A stretch of DNA of 64,000 nt from Actinomyces sp. AC-20-1 (GTDB lineage Bacteria; Actinomycetota; Actinomycetes; Actinomycetales; Actinomycetaceae), in the NCBI RefSeq assembly GCF_023369555.1, contig NZ_JACJVC010000012.1, positions 17,734 to 81,733 of the forward strand, written 5' to 3'. The notes beneath the pieces were generated by a model that searched no databases, was not told the origin of the DNA, and was given only the letters and a program-made list of their open reading frames with translations. Of the stretch, positions 33,581 through 45,294 are shown one piece after another. Made by a program: the position numbers and the translations under genes. Each line of letters starts with the position of its first letter. Positions within the stretch are counted from its first letter, which is position 1.

Positions 33581-35941
33581 ATGCCTGACACGACCACGAC
33601 GCAGCCCGCTGCGCCCCCGGCCGCCGACCTCCTCAGACCCGCCGCCCTGGCGAGCCTGGACGCACGTGACCGCAGCCGCCTGGGCGCGGTGCCGGCCGAG
33701 GACGGCACGAGCTTCGTCGTCGTCGCCCCCGACGCCACGGCCGTCGACCTGTGCCTGCTCGAGACGGACGGCAGCGGCCGGGTCCTGTCCGAGCGCCGCG
33801 TCGGCATGCACGGCCCCGTGCGCGGGGCCTGGGGGGCGCACGTGCCCGGCGTCGGCCCCGGCCAGCGCTACGGCTACCGCGTCCACGGCGAGTGGAACCC
33901 CTCGACGGGCCTCCTGCTCAACCCGCACAAGCTCCTGCTCGACCCCTACGCCCGGGCCCTGGAGGGCGCGCCCCGCCTAGGCCCGGAGATCTTCGCCCAC
34001 GAGGTCGACGAGGACTACAACCCCACCTACGTGCCCTTCACCCCCTCCCGCCTGGACTCGGCCGGGCACGTGGCCCTCGGCGTCGTCACCGCCGCCCCGT
34101 CCTTCCCGGTGGCCCCCGGCCCGCGCGTGGGCAACGAGCGCGTGGTCGTCTACGAGACGCACGTCAAGGGCCTGACCCTCACCCTGCCGGAGGTGCCCGC
34201 CGAGCTGCGGGGCACCTACGCGGGGCTCGCCCACCCGGCCACCATCGAGCACCTGAGGTCCCTGGGCGTGACGACGGTCGAGCTGCTGCCGATCCAGGCG
34301 GCCTTCTCCGAGACCTTCCTGCTGGCGCGCGGGCGCACGAACTACTGGGGCTACTCGACACTGTCCTACTTCGCGCCCGAGCCGTCATACGCCATGCGCT
34401 CCTCCCAGGAGGCCGGCCCCCAGGCGGTCCTCGACGAGGTGCGCGGCATGATCTCGCTGCTGCACGAGGCGGGCCTGGAGGTGGTGATGGACGTCGTCTA
34501 CAACCACACCTGCGAGTCCGGCTTCGGCGGCCCGAGCCTGAGCCTGCGCGGCCTGGACGACCGCCGCTACTACCTTCACGCGCCCGGCCAGACCGGCCAC
34601 TACTACGACGTCACGGGCACGGGCGCGAGCACGGACATGCGCTACGCGCGCGCCGTCCAGCTCACCCTGGACTCCCTGCGCTACTGGGTGAGCGAGATGG
34701 GGGTGGACGGCTTCCGCTTCGACCTGGCGGCGACGCTGGGGCGCCACGCCACCGAGTTCAGCCCGCGCCACCCGCTGCTCGTCGCCATGGCGACCGACCC
34801 CGTGCTCAGCGGCGCCCGGCTCATCGCCGAGCCCTGGGACGTGGGCCCCGGCGGCTGGCGCACCGGCGAGTTCCCCGAGCCCTTCCACGACTGGAACGAC
34901 CGCTACCGCGGGACGGTGCGCTCCTTCTGGCTGCGCGACGCCTCGGAGATGTCCAAGGGGCGCACGGGCTCGGACCTGCGCGACCTCGCCACGCGCCTGT
35001 CGGGCAGCGTGGACACCTTCGGCCACGGCGAGTACCCGGGCGGGCGCGGGCCCCTCGCGAGCGTCAACTTCGTCACCGCCCACGACGGCTTCACCCTGCG
35101 CGACCTCGTCTGCTACGACCACAAGCACAACGAGGACAACGGCGAGGGCAACCGGGACGGCACGGACGACAACCGCTCCTGGAACCACGGCTTCGAGGGA
35201 CCGATCCCCGAGGGCGTGGACATGGGCCCGCACGAGCTCATGCGCCGACGCTCCATGCGCAACGTCCTGGCGACCCTGCTCGTGTCCGCGGGCACGCCGA
35301 TGCTCCTGGGCGGGGACGAGATCGGCCGCACCCAGCAGGGCAACAACAACTCCTACTGCCAGGACTCCCCGGTCTCCTGGTACAGCTGGGACCTGGAGCC
35401 GTGGCAGCGCGACCTGCTGGCCACCACCCAGTTCCTCGTGCGCACCCGCCACGAGCACCCGGTCATGCGCCCCACCTCCTTCGCCTCGGGCGCGGTCCGC
35501 CCGGGGGACACCATCGCGGACCTGTCGTGGATCGGGGCCGACGGCGAGGCGCTGAGCAACGACGCCTGGCACGACCCGCACACGCGGGTCGTGCAGATGC
35601 TGCGCTCCGGGCGGCCTGTGGGCGACGACGACCTGCTCGTCGTCATCAACGGCACCCTCGACCAGTGCGAGGTGGTGCTGGCCGACGGGCACGGCACCGA
35701 CTGGCACCTGGCGTGGGACTCGACCTGGCCGGTGCCGCGCCCGCACACCTCCTCCTTCTCCCTGGCGCGCCGGGTCTCGCGGGGCGAGGCGGCGCGGGCC
35801 CGGGCCGTCAACCCCGAGCGCGCCCGCGCCTCGCGGCCGGGGGCGACCGACTGCCGCCAGGACCGTCCGGGGGACACGACGACGCTGGAGGCGTTGAGCA
35901 TGCGCGTGTACTTCTCCGGGGAGGTCCTGGCTCACCCCTGA
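33581..35941 (+). CDS. glgX: Glycogen debranching enzyme GlgX
   Basis: 786 residues, GH13 isoamylase type, cleaving alpha-1,6 branches of phosphorylase-limited glycogen. Order: N-terminal CBM48-like domain to about residue 160, then the catalytic barrel with VVYNHTCES, the nucleophile in GFRFDLAATLG, the acid/base in LIAEPWDVG, and FVTAHDGFTL. Somewhat longer than E. coli GlgX, as usual in Actinobacteria. ATG 33581 follows AAGAAT by six bases. Begins the glucan gene region. Confidence 0.93.
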   Translation: MPDTTTTQPAAPPAADLLRPAALASLDARDRSRLGAVPAEDGTSFVVVAPDATAVDLCLLETDGSGRVLSERRVGMHGPVRGAWGAHVPGVGPGQRYGYRVHGEWNPSTGLLLNPHKLLLDPYARALEGAPRLGPEIFAHEVDEDYNPTYVPFTPSRLDSAGHVALGVVTAAPSFPVAPGPRVGNERVVVYETHVKGLTLTLPEVPAELRGTYAGLAHPATIEHLRSLGVTTVELLPIQAAFSETFLLARGRTNYWGYSTLSYFAPEPSYAMRSSQEAGPQAVLDEVRGMISLLHEAGLEVVMDVVYNHTCESGFGGPSLSLRGLDDRRYYLHAPGQTGHYYDVTGTGASTDMRYARAVQLTLDSLRYWVSEMGVDGFRFDLAATLGRHATEFSPRHPLLVAMATDPVLSGARLIAEPWDVGPGGWRTGEFPEPFHDWNDRYRGTVRSFWLRDASEMSKGRTGSDLRDLATRLSGSVDTFGHGEYPGGRGPLASVNFVTAHDGFTLRDLVCYDHKHNEDNGEGNRDGTDDNRSWNHGFEGPIPEGVDMGPHELMRRRSMRNVLATLLVSAGTPMLLGGDEIGRTQQGNNNSYCQDSPVSWYSWDLEPWQRDLLATTQFLVRTRHEHPVMRPTSFASGAVRPGDTIADLSWIGADGEALSNDAWHDPHTRVVQMLRSGRPVGDDDLLVVINGTLDQCEVVLADGHGTDWHLAWDSTWPVPRPHTSSFSLARRVSRGEAARARAVNPERARASRPGATDCRQDRPGDTTTLEALSMRVYFSGEVLAHP

Positions 35942-35991
35942 GCCGCGGGTGCCGAGGGACCGGGCGGAGCGGGGTGGTCGCCGTCGGCCCC

Positions 35992-35997
35992 TAGGAT
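35992..35997 (+). promoter_or_regulatory. Leaderless -10 box of trpS
   Basis: TAGGAT followed by seven bases and ATG 36005. Confidence 0.45.
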
Positions 35998-36004
35998 GGG
36001 CGCC

Positions 36005-37138
36005 ATGACGCAGACGCCCGAGCACGAGACGACCACGCCCACCTCCGCCGAGGAGGCTCTGGCCAACGCCACGAACGACGCCTCCCTGACGCGGTCCCTG
36101 GCGCGCAGCGAGGAGATCCGCGCGGACCTCGACGTCAACCCGGGCCGCTACCGGATGCTCACGGGCGTGCGCCCCACCGGCAACATGCACCTGGGTCACT
36201 ACTTCGGCACGATGCACTCCTGGAGGCGCATCCAGGACCTGGGGGTGGACACGTGGATCCTCGTGGCCGACTACCAGGTCATCACCGACCGTGACGGCGT
36301 CGGCCCGATCCGCGAGCGCGTGCTGTCCCTCGTGGCGGACACGCTCGCCGTCGGGGTGGACCCCGAGCGCTCGACCGTCTTCGCCCACTCGGCCGTCCCG
36401 GCGGCCAACCAGCTCATGCTGCCCTTCCTGTCGCTCGTCACCGAGTCCGAGCTGCACCGCAACCCGACGGTCAAGGCCGAGCTCGAGGCCACCGACGGGC
36501 GCGCCATGACCGGCCTCATGCTCACCTACCCGGTGCACCAGGCGGCGGACATCCTCTTCTGCCAGGCGAACCTCGTGCCCGTGGGCAAGGACCAGCTGCC
36601 GCACCTGGAGCAGGCCCGGCTCATCGCCCAGCGCTTCGACAAGCGCTACGGGCGGGCGGACAGGAAGCACCCGGTCTTCCGCCGCCCGGAGGCGCTGCTG
36701 TCCGAGACGCCGCTGCTGCTGGGGCTCGACGGGGAGAAGATGAGCAAGTCCCGTCACAACACGATCGAGCTGCGCATGAGCGCGGACGAGACGGCCAAGG
36801 CCCTGAGGAAGGCCAAGACGGACTCGGACCGGGTCATCACCTACGACCCGGTGGGCCGCCCTGAGGTGTCCAACCTGCTCATGCTGGCCAGCCTGTGCGG
36901 GGCGGGCGCGCCCGAGGAGGTCGCCGAGCGGATCGGCGACGGCGGGGCGGGAGCCCTCAAGAGGCTGACGGCGGAGGCGGTCAACGAGTTCTTCGCCCCG
37001 GTCCGCGCCCGCCGCGCCGAGCTGGCCGCGAACGAGGACTACCTGCGCGAGGTCCTGCACGCGGGCAACGCGCGCGCCTGCGAGGTCGCCACCGCCACCC
37101 TCGAGGACGTGCGCCGGGCCATGCACATGGACTACTGA
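36005..37138 (+). CDS. trpS: Tryptophan-tRNA ligase
   Basis: 377 residues, class I synthetase charging tRNA-Trp. The HIGH-type motif is TGNMHLGHYFG near residue 58 and the KMSKS loop is GEKMSKSRHN near 246. An N-terminal extension of about 45 acidic residues is longer than in most bacteria. An ATG three codons upstream (35996) is possible, but 36005 fits the TAGGAT box. It interrupts the glucan genes without an obvious functional link. Confidence 0.95.
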   Translation: MTQTPEHETTTPTSAEEALANATNDASLTRSLARSEEIRADLDVNPGRYRMLTGVRPTGNMHLGHYFGTMHSWRRIQDLGVDTWILVADYQVITDRDGVGPIRERVLSLVADTLAVGVDPERSTVFAHSAVPAANQLMLPFLSLVTESELHRNPTVKAELEATDGRAMTGLMLTYPVHQAADILFCQANLVPVGKDQLPHLEQARLIAQRFDKRYGRADRKHPVFRRPEALLSETPLLLGLDGEKMSKSRHNTIELRMSADETAKALRKAKTDSDRVITYDPVGRPEVSNLLMLASLCGAGAPEEVAERIGDGGAGALKRLTAEAVNEFFAPVRARRAELAANEDYLREVLHAGNARACEVATATLEDVRRAMHMDY

Positions 37139-37203
37139 CTGCTGACTACTGGCTACCCTGGGGCTGCTGGCTGCTGGCGACCACGCCCCTGACCCGCCTC
37201 GAC

Positions 37204-37265
37204 CTCCTCGGTTTGCGCTCGAACGTACGCCAAAACCCCAGGGAGCTCGCGCGCAAAGCGAGGAG
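37204..37265. repeat. 62-bp palindromic element, copy 1
   Basis: Left arm 37204-37221 and right arm 37248-37265 pair at 16 of 18 positions (CTCCTCGGTTTGCGC facing GCAAAGCGAGGAG). Its reverse complement aligns without gaps to copy 2 over all 62 bases at roughly three quarters of positions. Confidence 0.75.
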
Positions 37266-37297
37266 ATGGGCACGTGCCGGAAGGAGACGAGGAGGTC

Positions 37298-37507
37298 ATG
37301 ATGAGCATGACGAGCCCGGGGCGGCGGGCCCGGAGCACCGCGGTGCGCCATGTCCTCGCCACCTGCGCGGTCGCGGCTGTCGTGTGCGTCGTCGCGGCGG
37401 CACTCGGCCGCGACGACAACATCCCGCTCATCCTCCTGGCAGCCCCCGTCCTCGGCCTGCTCAGCGCTGCGGCCCGCACCTGGGCGCGCCGCAGCGACGG
37501 CGAGTGA
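37298..37507 (+). CDS. Small two-helix membrane protein
   Basis: 69 residues with two hydrophobic segments, VLATCAVAAVVCVVAAALG and IPLILLAAPVLGLLSAAA, and basic ends (SPGRRARS, ARTWARRSDGE). ATG 37298 has GAGGAGG close upstream, a strong ribosome site. Function unknown. It is bracketed exactly by two inverted copies of a 62-bp palindromic element, which makes it look like a small cassette. Confidence 0.65.
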   Translation: MMSMTSPGRRARSTAVRHVLATCAVAAVVCVVAAALGRDDNIPLILLAAPVLGLLSAAARTWARRSDGE

Positions 37508-37534
37508 CCGCGGGCCAGTCCAACCCACCTCCAG

Positions 37535-37596
37535 CTCCTCGGTTCGCTCTCGAGCGCCCCGGGGGTTCGCCGTACGCTCGCGCGCAAACCGAGGAG
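37535..37596. repeat. 62-bp palindromic element, copy 2 (inverted relative to copy 1)
   Basis: Arms 37535-37556 and 37575-37596 pair at 19 of 22 positions. Same length as copy 1 and in opposite orientation, lying between the small membrane protein gene and glgE. Confidence 0.75.
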
Positions 37597-37654
37597 GTGG
37601 GCGCGTGACGCGCGGGCGAGCCCGCGGCGATGTGACTCGCGCCCGCGCAGCCCG

Positions 37655-37660
37655 TACCCT
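37655..37660 (+). promoter_or_regulatory. Leaderless -10 box of glgE
   Basis: TACCCT followed by six bases and GTG 37667. Confidence 0.45.
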
Positions 37661-37666
37661 TCGACT

Positions 37667-39801
37667 GTGACCGCGAACACGCCGAAGCCCTCCCCCGCCC
37701 CCGCGACGTCCCGCAAGCCGAGGGCGTCCAGCGCCTCTGCGACCTCGGGGGAGCCGACGACCCCCGCTCCCCCGGCCCCCAGCGCCCCCCGGCCCGCCGC
37801 CTACTCCCCCGTGGGCCGTATCCCCGTCACCGAGGTCTTCCCCGTCGTCGAGGACGGGCGCTGGCCCGCCAAGGCCGTGCCCGGCGAGGTCCTGCCCGTG
37901 CGCGCCACCGTCTTCCGCGAGGGCCACGACCGCTACGGCGCCACCGCCGTCCTCGTGCGCCCCGACGGCACCGACGGGCCCAGCGCCCGCATGCACGAGG
38001 TCGGCATGGGCCTGGACCGCTACGAGGCCCGTCTGGCCGCCGACGCCCCCGGGGACTGGGGCCTGCGCGTGGAGGGCTGGTCCGACCCCTACGCCACCTG
38101 GAGCCACGACGCCAGCATCAAGGTGCCCGTCGGCATCGACGTCGAGCTCATGCTCGAGGAGGGCGCCCGCGTCCTCGAGCGTGCCGCGGGCGTGAGCGGC
38201 CGCGAGCCGGCCGACGCCGACGTCCTCACCCAGGCCGCCGCCGTCCTGCGCGACACCTCCCTGCAGCCCGCCCAGCGCCTGGCCGCCGGCCACAGCCCCG
38301 AGGTCACCGGCGCGCTCGAGCGCCTGCCGCTGCGCGACCACGTCTCGCCCAGCGCCACCTACCCGCTCCAGGTGGACCGCGAGCGCGCCCTGGCCGGCTC
38401 CTGGTACGAGATCTTCCCGCGCTCGCTCGGCTCCGGCGTCGACGAGCACGGCGTCTGGCACTCGGGCACGCTGCGCACGGCCGCCGCGCACCTGGACCGC
38501 ATCGCCGCCATGGGCTTCGACGTGCTCTACCTCACCCCGATCTCCCCCATCGGCACCACCAACCGCAAGGGCCGCAACAACACCCTCACCGCCCGCCCCG
38601 GCGACCCGGGATCGCCCTACGGCATCGGCTCGCCCGACGGCGGCCACGACGCCATCCACCCGGACCTGGGCACCTTCGAGGACTTCGACGCCCTCGTCGC
38701 GCGCGCCGGCGAGCTCGGCATGGAGGTCGCCCTCGACCTGGCCCTGCAGTGCTCCCCGGACCACCCGTGGGTCACCGAGCACCCCGAGTGGTTCACCGTC
38801 CTGGCCGACGGCTCCATCGCCTACGCCGAGAACCCGCCCAAGAAGTACCAGGACATCTACCCGCTCAACTTCGACAACGACCCCGAGGGCATCTACCGGG
38901 CCGTGCGCGACGTCGTCTACACGTGGATCGGGCACGGTGTGACGATCTTCCGCGTCGACAACCCCCACACCAAGCCGCTCGTGCTCTGGCAGCGCCTGCT
39001 GCGCGAGGTCCGCTCCACCAACCCCGAGGTCCTCTTCCTCGCCGAGGCCTTCACGCGGCCGGCGATGATGCGCACCCTCGGCAAGATCGGCTTCCACCAG
39101 TCCTACACGTACTTCGCGTGGCGCAACACGAGGCAGGAGCTGACCGACTACCTCGTGGAGCTGTCGCAGGAGACCGCCCACGTCCTGCGCCCGACCTTCT
39201 GGCCGACGACCCACGACATCCTCACGCCCTTCATGACGCACGGCGGGGTCCCGGCCTTCAAGCTGCGGGCCGTGCTGGCGGCGACCATGAGCCCCACCTG
39301 GGGCATCTACTCCGGCTACGAGCTGGCCGAGTCCGTGCCCCGCCCGGGCTACGAGGAGCAGATCGACAACGAGAAGTACGAGCTCAAGCCCCGCGACTTC
39401 GCCGCCGCCCGCGCCAACGGCATCGAGGACCTGCTCACTGCCCTCAACTCCTCGCGCGCCGCCCACCCGGCCCTGCGCCAGCTGCGCGACGTGTGGTTCC
39501 ACGGCACCAGTGACGAGAGCCTCATCGCCTACTCCAAGCGCGTCGACGCCGAGCACAGCCCCACCGGCAGGCAGGACGTCGTGCTCACGGTCGTCAACCT
39601 GGACCCGCACGGCGCCCACGAGGGGCAGGTGTACCTCAACCTGGCCCAGCTCGGCCTGCCCGAGGGCACCGACGGCTCCCGCCCGGTCATCCGGGTCACC
39701 GACGAGCTCACCGGCTGGGTCTTCGAGTGGGGTGCCCAGAACTACGTGCGACTGGACCCCTTCGAGGGGCGCGTCGCGCACGTCTTCCACGTCGAGGCCC
39801 T

Positions 39802-39805
<4 letters not shown>
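37667..39805 (+). CDS. glgE: Alpha-1,4-glucan:maltose-1-phosphate maltosyltransferase
   Basis: 712 residues, GH13_3. Extends alpha-1,4-glucans with maltose from maltose-1-phosphate. It has an N-terminal domain to about residue 220, then WYEIFPRS, the nucleophile in IFRVDNPHTKP, the acid/base in VLFLAEAFTRP and FWPTTHDILTP. GTG 37667 follows TACCCT. The Pro/Ala-rich first 45 residues are probably disordered. Followed by treS with a four-base overlap and then maltokinase, completing the trehalose-to-glucan route. Confidence 0.95.
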
Positions 39806-41559
<1,754 letters not shown>

Positions 41560-41562
41560 GCC

Positions 41563-44500
41563 ATGTCCCCGGAACTCGTCTGGCCCGCCGACGGCGAGCT
41601 GCTGAGCGCGGTCCTGGACTGGGCGCGCGAGCGGCGCTGGTTCCCCCTCAAGGGGGCCGTCCCGCCGGCCGGGCGCTGCGCCGTCGTCGCCGACGTCGCC
41701 CTGGCACCCGGGGTGCGCGACCTCGTGATCGCCCTGCCCACGGGCGGTGCGCAGGACGCCGCCCGGGTGCTGCTGCACGTGCCGCTCGTCCTGGGCGAGG
41801 CCGCCGACCTGGCGCGCCTGACCGGCCCGAAGGAGGCCGAGGGGGCCGCGGGCCTCCTGCTCGAGGACGGCACGGCCCTCGTGGACGGAGCCCACCACCC
41901 GGCCTTCTGGCAAGCCTGGGCCGCCGGCGTCCTCGAGGCCGGCACCGCGCTGAGCCCCACGGCGGCGCGGGCGGTGGTCCAGCGGGCTGAGCGCCTGCGC
42001 GTGAGCACCGGTGAGCAGTCGAACACGAGCGTCATCCTGCCCGCCCCCACGGGCTCCTGCGCCCCGGCGGGGGCGGAGGACGCTGAGACGCCCGACCTCA
42101 TCGTCAAGCTCCTGCGCGTGCTCGAGCCGGGCCGCAACCCCGACGTCGAGGTCCCCGTGGCCCTGGCCCGCGGCGGCTGGGACCGGGTGCCCGCGCCGGT
42201 GGCCTGGTCCTCGCTGGACCTGCTCGTGCCCGGCTCGTCCGCCCCCGTGAGCGCGGACGCCGCCGTCGCCACCACCTTCGTGCCCGGGGCCGAGGACGGC
42301 TTCGCCCTGTTCTGCGCCCTGGCCGGGGACGACGACGGCCCGGGCGCGCCCACCCGCCTGCGCGCGCTCGCCCTGGCTGATGCCCTCGGCGAGACGACCG
42401 CCCAGATGCACGAGCACCTGGCCGCCGCCCTGGGCACGAGCGCCCCCGTGCCCGCCGCGGCCCTCGCCCAGGCCCTGCGCGCACGCGCCGCCTGGGCCAT
42501 GCGGGAGGTGCCCGCCCTGGCCGAGGAGGTGCCCGGCCTCGCCCAGCGGGTGGAGGACGTGCTCGGCGCCCTGGCCGCCCTGCCGGGGCTGCCCGCCGCC
42601 TCGCGGGTCCACGGCGACTACCACCTGGGCCAGACGCTCCTCGGGGCCGGCGGGCACTGGTACGTCCTCGACTTCGAGGGAGAGCCGCTGCGCCCGCTGG
42701 CGGAGCGGCGCGTGCACGACCAGCCGCTGCGCGACGTGGCCGGGATGCTGCGCTCCTTCGACTACGCGGCGGCCGTCGGCGGCGCCTCGGACGGCACGTG
42801 GTCCGCCCAGGTGCGCCAGTCCTTCCTCGACGGCTACCGCCGGGTCCTTCCGGCCACGGTCGGGGAGGCCGGGCGCGACGCCGCCGTCATCGCCGCCCTC
42901 GAGCTCGACAAGGCCTTCTACGAGGCCGTCTACGAGGCCCGCCACCGCCCGGGCTGGCTGCCCGTCCCCCTGGCCGGGATCCACCGGGTCCTCGGTACAA
43001 AGTCCCCCTCCGTCCCCGACACGCATGGAAGAGTGGAACGTATGAGCGACGTCACCGCCCCCGACCCCACACCCGCCGCGACCGGCAGCACGCCCGCCCC
43101 TCGCACCCCCGTCGGCCCCGTGCCGGTCGAGCCCTGGGTGCTGGCCGACGTCGCCTACGCGCGCTACCACAACCCCCATGAGGTCCTCGGCGCCCACCCG
43201 GGCGAGCACGGGATCACGATCCGCACGGTGCGCCACCTGGCCGACGCCGTCGCCGTCGTCACCGCCGAGGGCACCTTCCCGGCCGAGCACGAGCAGGACG
43301 GCGTGTGGGTGGCCCTGCTGCCCGGTGACGTCATCCCCGACTACCGCCTCGACGTGACCTACGGCAACGAGACGAGCCGGGTGGACGACCCCTACCGCTT
43401 CATGCCGACCCTGGGCGAGATGGACACCTACCTCATCTCCGAGGGCCGCCACGAGGCCCTGTGGGAGGTCCTGGGCGCGCACGTCAAGACCTACGACGGC
43501 ACCATGGGCGAGGTGAGCGGCACGGCCTTCGCCGTGTGGGCGCCCAACGCGCGCGCCGTGCGCGTGGTCGGCGACTTCAACTACTGGGACGGCACCGCCA
43601 CCGCCATGCGCTCCCTGGGCGTGTCGGGCGTGTGGGAGCTGTTCGTGCCCGGGGTGGGCGTCGGCGCCCGCTACAAGTTCGAGATCTGCTTCGCAGACGG
43701 CTCCTGGCACCAGAAGGCGGACCCCATGGCGCGCGCCACCGAGGTGCCGCCCGCCACCGCCTCCGTCGTCACCGACCAGTTCCACAAGTGGGGCGACCAG
43801 GAGTGGATGGAGCGCCGGGCCACCACGGACCCGCACTCGGGCCCGATGAGCATCTACGAGCTGCACGTGGGCTCCTGGCGCCAGGGCCTGGGTTACCGCG
43901 GCCTGGCCGACGAGCTCGTCCCCTACCTCAAGGAGACCGGCTTCACGCACGTCGAGCTGCTGCCGGTGGCCGAGCACCCCTTCGGCGGCTCCTGGGGCTA
44001 CCAGGTGACCGGCTACTACGCCCCCACCGCGCGCTTCGGCACCCCAGACGACTTCCGCTACCTCGTCGACCGGCTCCACCAGGCCGGCATCGGTGTCATC
44101 CTCGACTGGGTGCCCGCCCACTTCCCCAAGGACGAGTGGGCCCTGGCCCGCTTCGACGGCACCGCCCTGTACGAGGACCCGGACCCGCAGCGCGGCGAGC
44201 ACCCCGACTGGGGCACGTACATCTTCAACTTCGGGCGCAACGAGGTGCGCAACTTCCTCGTCGCCAACGCCCTGTACTGGCTCGAGGAGTTCCACGCCGA
44301 CGGCCTGCGCGTGGACGCGGTGGCCTCCATGCTCTACCTCGACTACTCGCGCGAGGAGAACCAGTGGCACCCCAACCAGTTCGGCGGGCGTGAGAACCTC
44401 GAGGCCATCAGCTTCCTGCAGGAGGCGACGGCGACCTCCTACCGCAAGAACCCGGGCATCGTCATGATGGCGGAGGAGTCGACGGCGTGGCCGGGGGTGA

Positions 44501-45294
44501 CCACCCCCACCGAGTACGGCGGCCTCGGCTTCGGGCTCAAGTGGAACATGGGCTGGATGAACGACACCCTGCGCTACATGCAGGAGGAGCCGATCAACCG
44601 GCGCTACCACCACGGCGAGCTCACCTTCTCGCTCGTGTACGCCTTCTCCGAGCAGTTCGCCCTGCCGCTGAGCCACGACGAGGTCGTGCACGGCAAGGGG
44701 TCCCTGCTGTCCAAGATGCCGGGAGACCCCTGGCAGGAGCTGGCGAACCTGCGCGCCCTGTACGCCTACCAGTGGTCCCACCCGGGCAAGCAGCTGCTGT
44801 TCATGGGCCAGGAGTTCGGCCAGGGCTCGGAGTGGAACGCGGACACCTCCCTGGACTGGTGGATCCTGGACGACCCGGGCCACCAGGGCCTGCTGCGCCT
44901 GGTGAGCGACCTCAACGCCGTGTACACGTCCTCGCCCTCCCTGTGGGCGGACGACTTCTCCCACCGCGGCTTCGAGTGGATCGAGGCGGGCGACGGCGAC
45001 CACAACGTCCTGTCCTACCTGCGCAAGGGCGTGGGGCCCGACGGGCGCAACGACCTCATCGTCGTCGTCGTCAACTTCGCCGGGACCCCGCACGAGGGCT
45101 ACCGGGTGGGCCTGCCCTTCGCGGGCGGCTGGGACGAGGTCATCAACACCGACGCCCCCGAGTACGGCGGGTCCGGTGTGGGCAACCTGGGCCACGTCGA
45201 GGCCGAGGAGCTGCCGTGGAACGGCCGTCCCGCCTCGGTGCGCCTGCGCGTGCCCCCGCTGGGTGCCGTGTTCCTGCGCCCGAGCAGGGACTGA
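41563..45294 (+). CDS. glgB: Maltokinase - glycogen branching enzyme fusion
   Basis: 1243 residues in one uninterrupted frame. Residues 1-480 are maltokinase (Mak/Pep2): N-cap [31 protein letters not shown], the catalytic base in [12 protein letters not shown], the metal site in [10 protein letters not shown], ending at the usual [16 protein letters not shown]. After about 20 linker residues, 494-1243 are GlgB: a CBM48-like N-terminus, then [14 protein letters not shown], nucleophile [12 protein letters not shown], acid/base MMAEESTAW, and [14 protein letters not shown] 43042 at the junction is preceded by GGAAGAG, so a free GlgB may also be made. The fusion makes maltose-1-phosphate and branches the resulting glucan in one chain. 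Confidence 0.9.
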   Translation: MSPELVWPADGELLSAVLDWARERRWFPLKGAVPPAGRCAVVADVALAPGVRDLVIALPTGGAQDAARVLLHVPLVLGEAADLARLTGPKEAEGAAGLLLEDGTALVDGAHHPAFWQAWAAGVLEAGTALSPTAARAVVQRAERLRVSTGEQSNTSVILPAPTGSCAPAGAEDAETPDLIVKLLRVLEPGRNPDVEVPVALARGGWDRVPAPVAWSSLDLLVPGSSAPVSADAAVATTFVPGAEDGFALFCALAGDDDGPGAPTRLRALALADALGETTAQMHEHLAAALGTSAPVPAAALAQALRARAAWAMREVPALAEEVPGLAQRVEDVLGALAALPGLPAASRVHGDYHLGQTLLGAGGHWYVLDFEGEPLRPLAERRVHDQPLRDVAGMLRSFDYAAAVGGASDGTWSAQVRQSFLDGYRRVLPATVGEAGRDAAVIAALELDKAFYEAVYEARHRPGWLPVPLAGIHRVLGTKSPSVPDTHGRVERMSDVTAPDPTPAATGSTPAPRTPVGPVPVEPWVLADVAYARYHNPHEVLGAHPGEHGITIRTVRHLADAVAVVTAEGTFPAEHEQDGVWVALLPGDVIPDYRLDVTYGNETSRVDDPYRFMPTLGEMDTYLISEGRHEALWEVLGAHVKTYDGTMGEVSGTAFAVWAPNARAVRVVGDFNYWDGTATAMRSLGVSGVWELFVPGVGVGARYKFEICFADGSWHQKADPMARATEVPPATASVVTDQFHKWGDQEWMERRATTDPHSGPMSIYELHVGSWRQGLGYRGLADELVPYLKETGFTHVELLPVAEHPFGGSWGYQVTGYYAPTARFGTPDDFRYLVDRLHQAGIGVILDWVPAHFPKDEWALARFDGTALYEDPDPQRGEHPDWGTYIFNFGRNEVRNFLVANALYWLEEFHADGLRVDAVASMLYLDYSREENQWHPNQFGGRENLEAISFLQEATATSYRKNPGIVMMAEESTAWPGVTTPTEYGGLGFGLKWNMGWMNDTLRYMQEEPINRRYHHGELTFSLVYAFSEQFALPLSHDEVVHGKGSLLSKMPGDPWQELANLRALYAYQWSHPGKQLLFMGQEFGQGSEWNADTSLDWWILDDPGHQGLLRLVSDLNAVYTSSPSLWADDFSHRGFEWIEAGDGDHNVLSYLRKGVGPDGRNDLIVVVVNFAGTPHEGYRVGLPFAGGWDEVINTDAPEYGGSGVGNLGHVEAEELPWNGRPASVRLRVPPLGAVFLRPSRD

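Noticed and set aside
34385..39790. Very long antisense reading frame of 1801 codons
   Set aside because: It is the mirror of glgX, trpS and glgE in high-GC codon bias; composition is Val/Gly/Arg-rich with no motif, and the true genes on the plus strand are certain.
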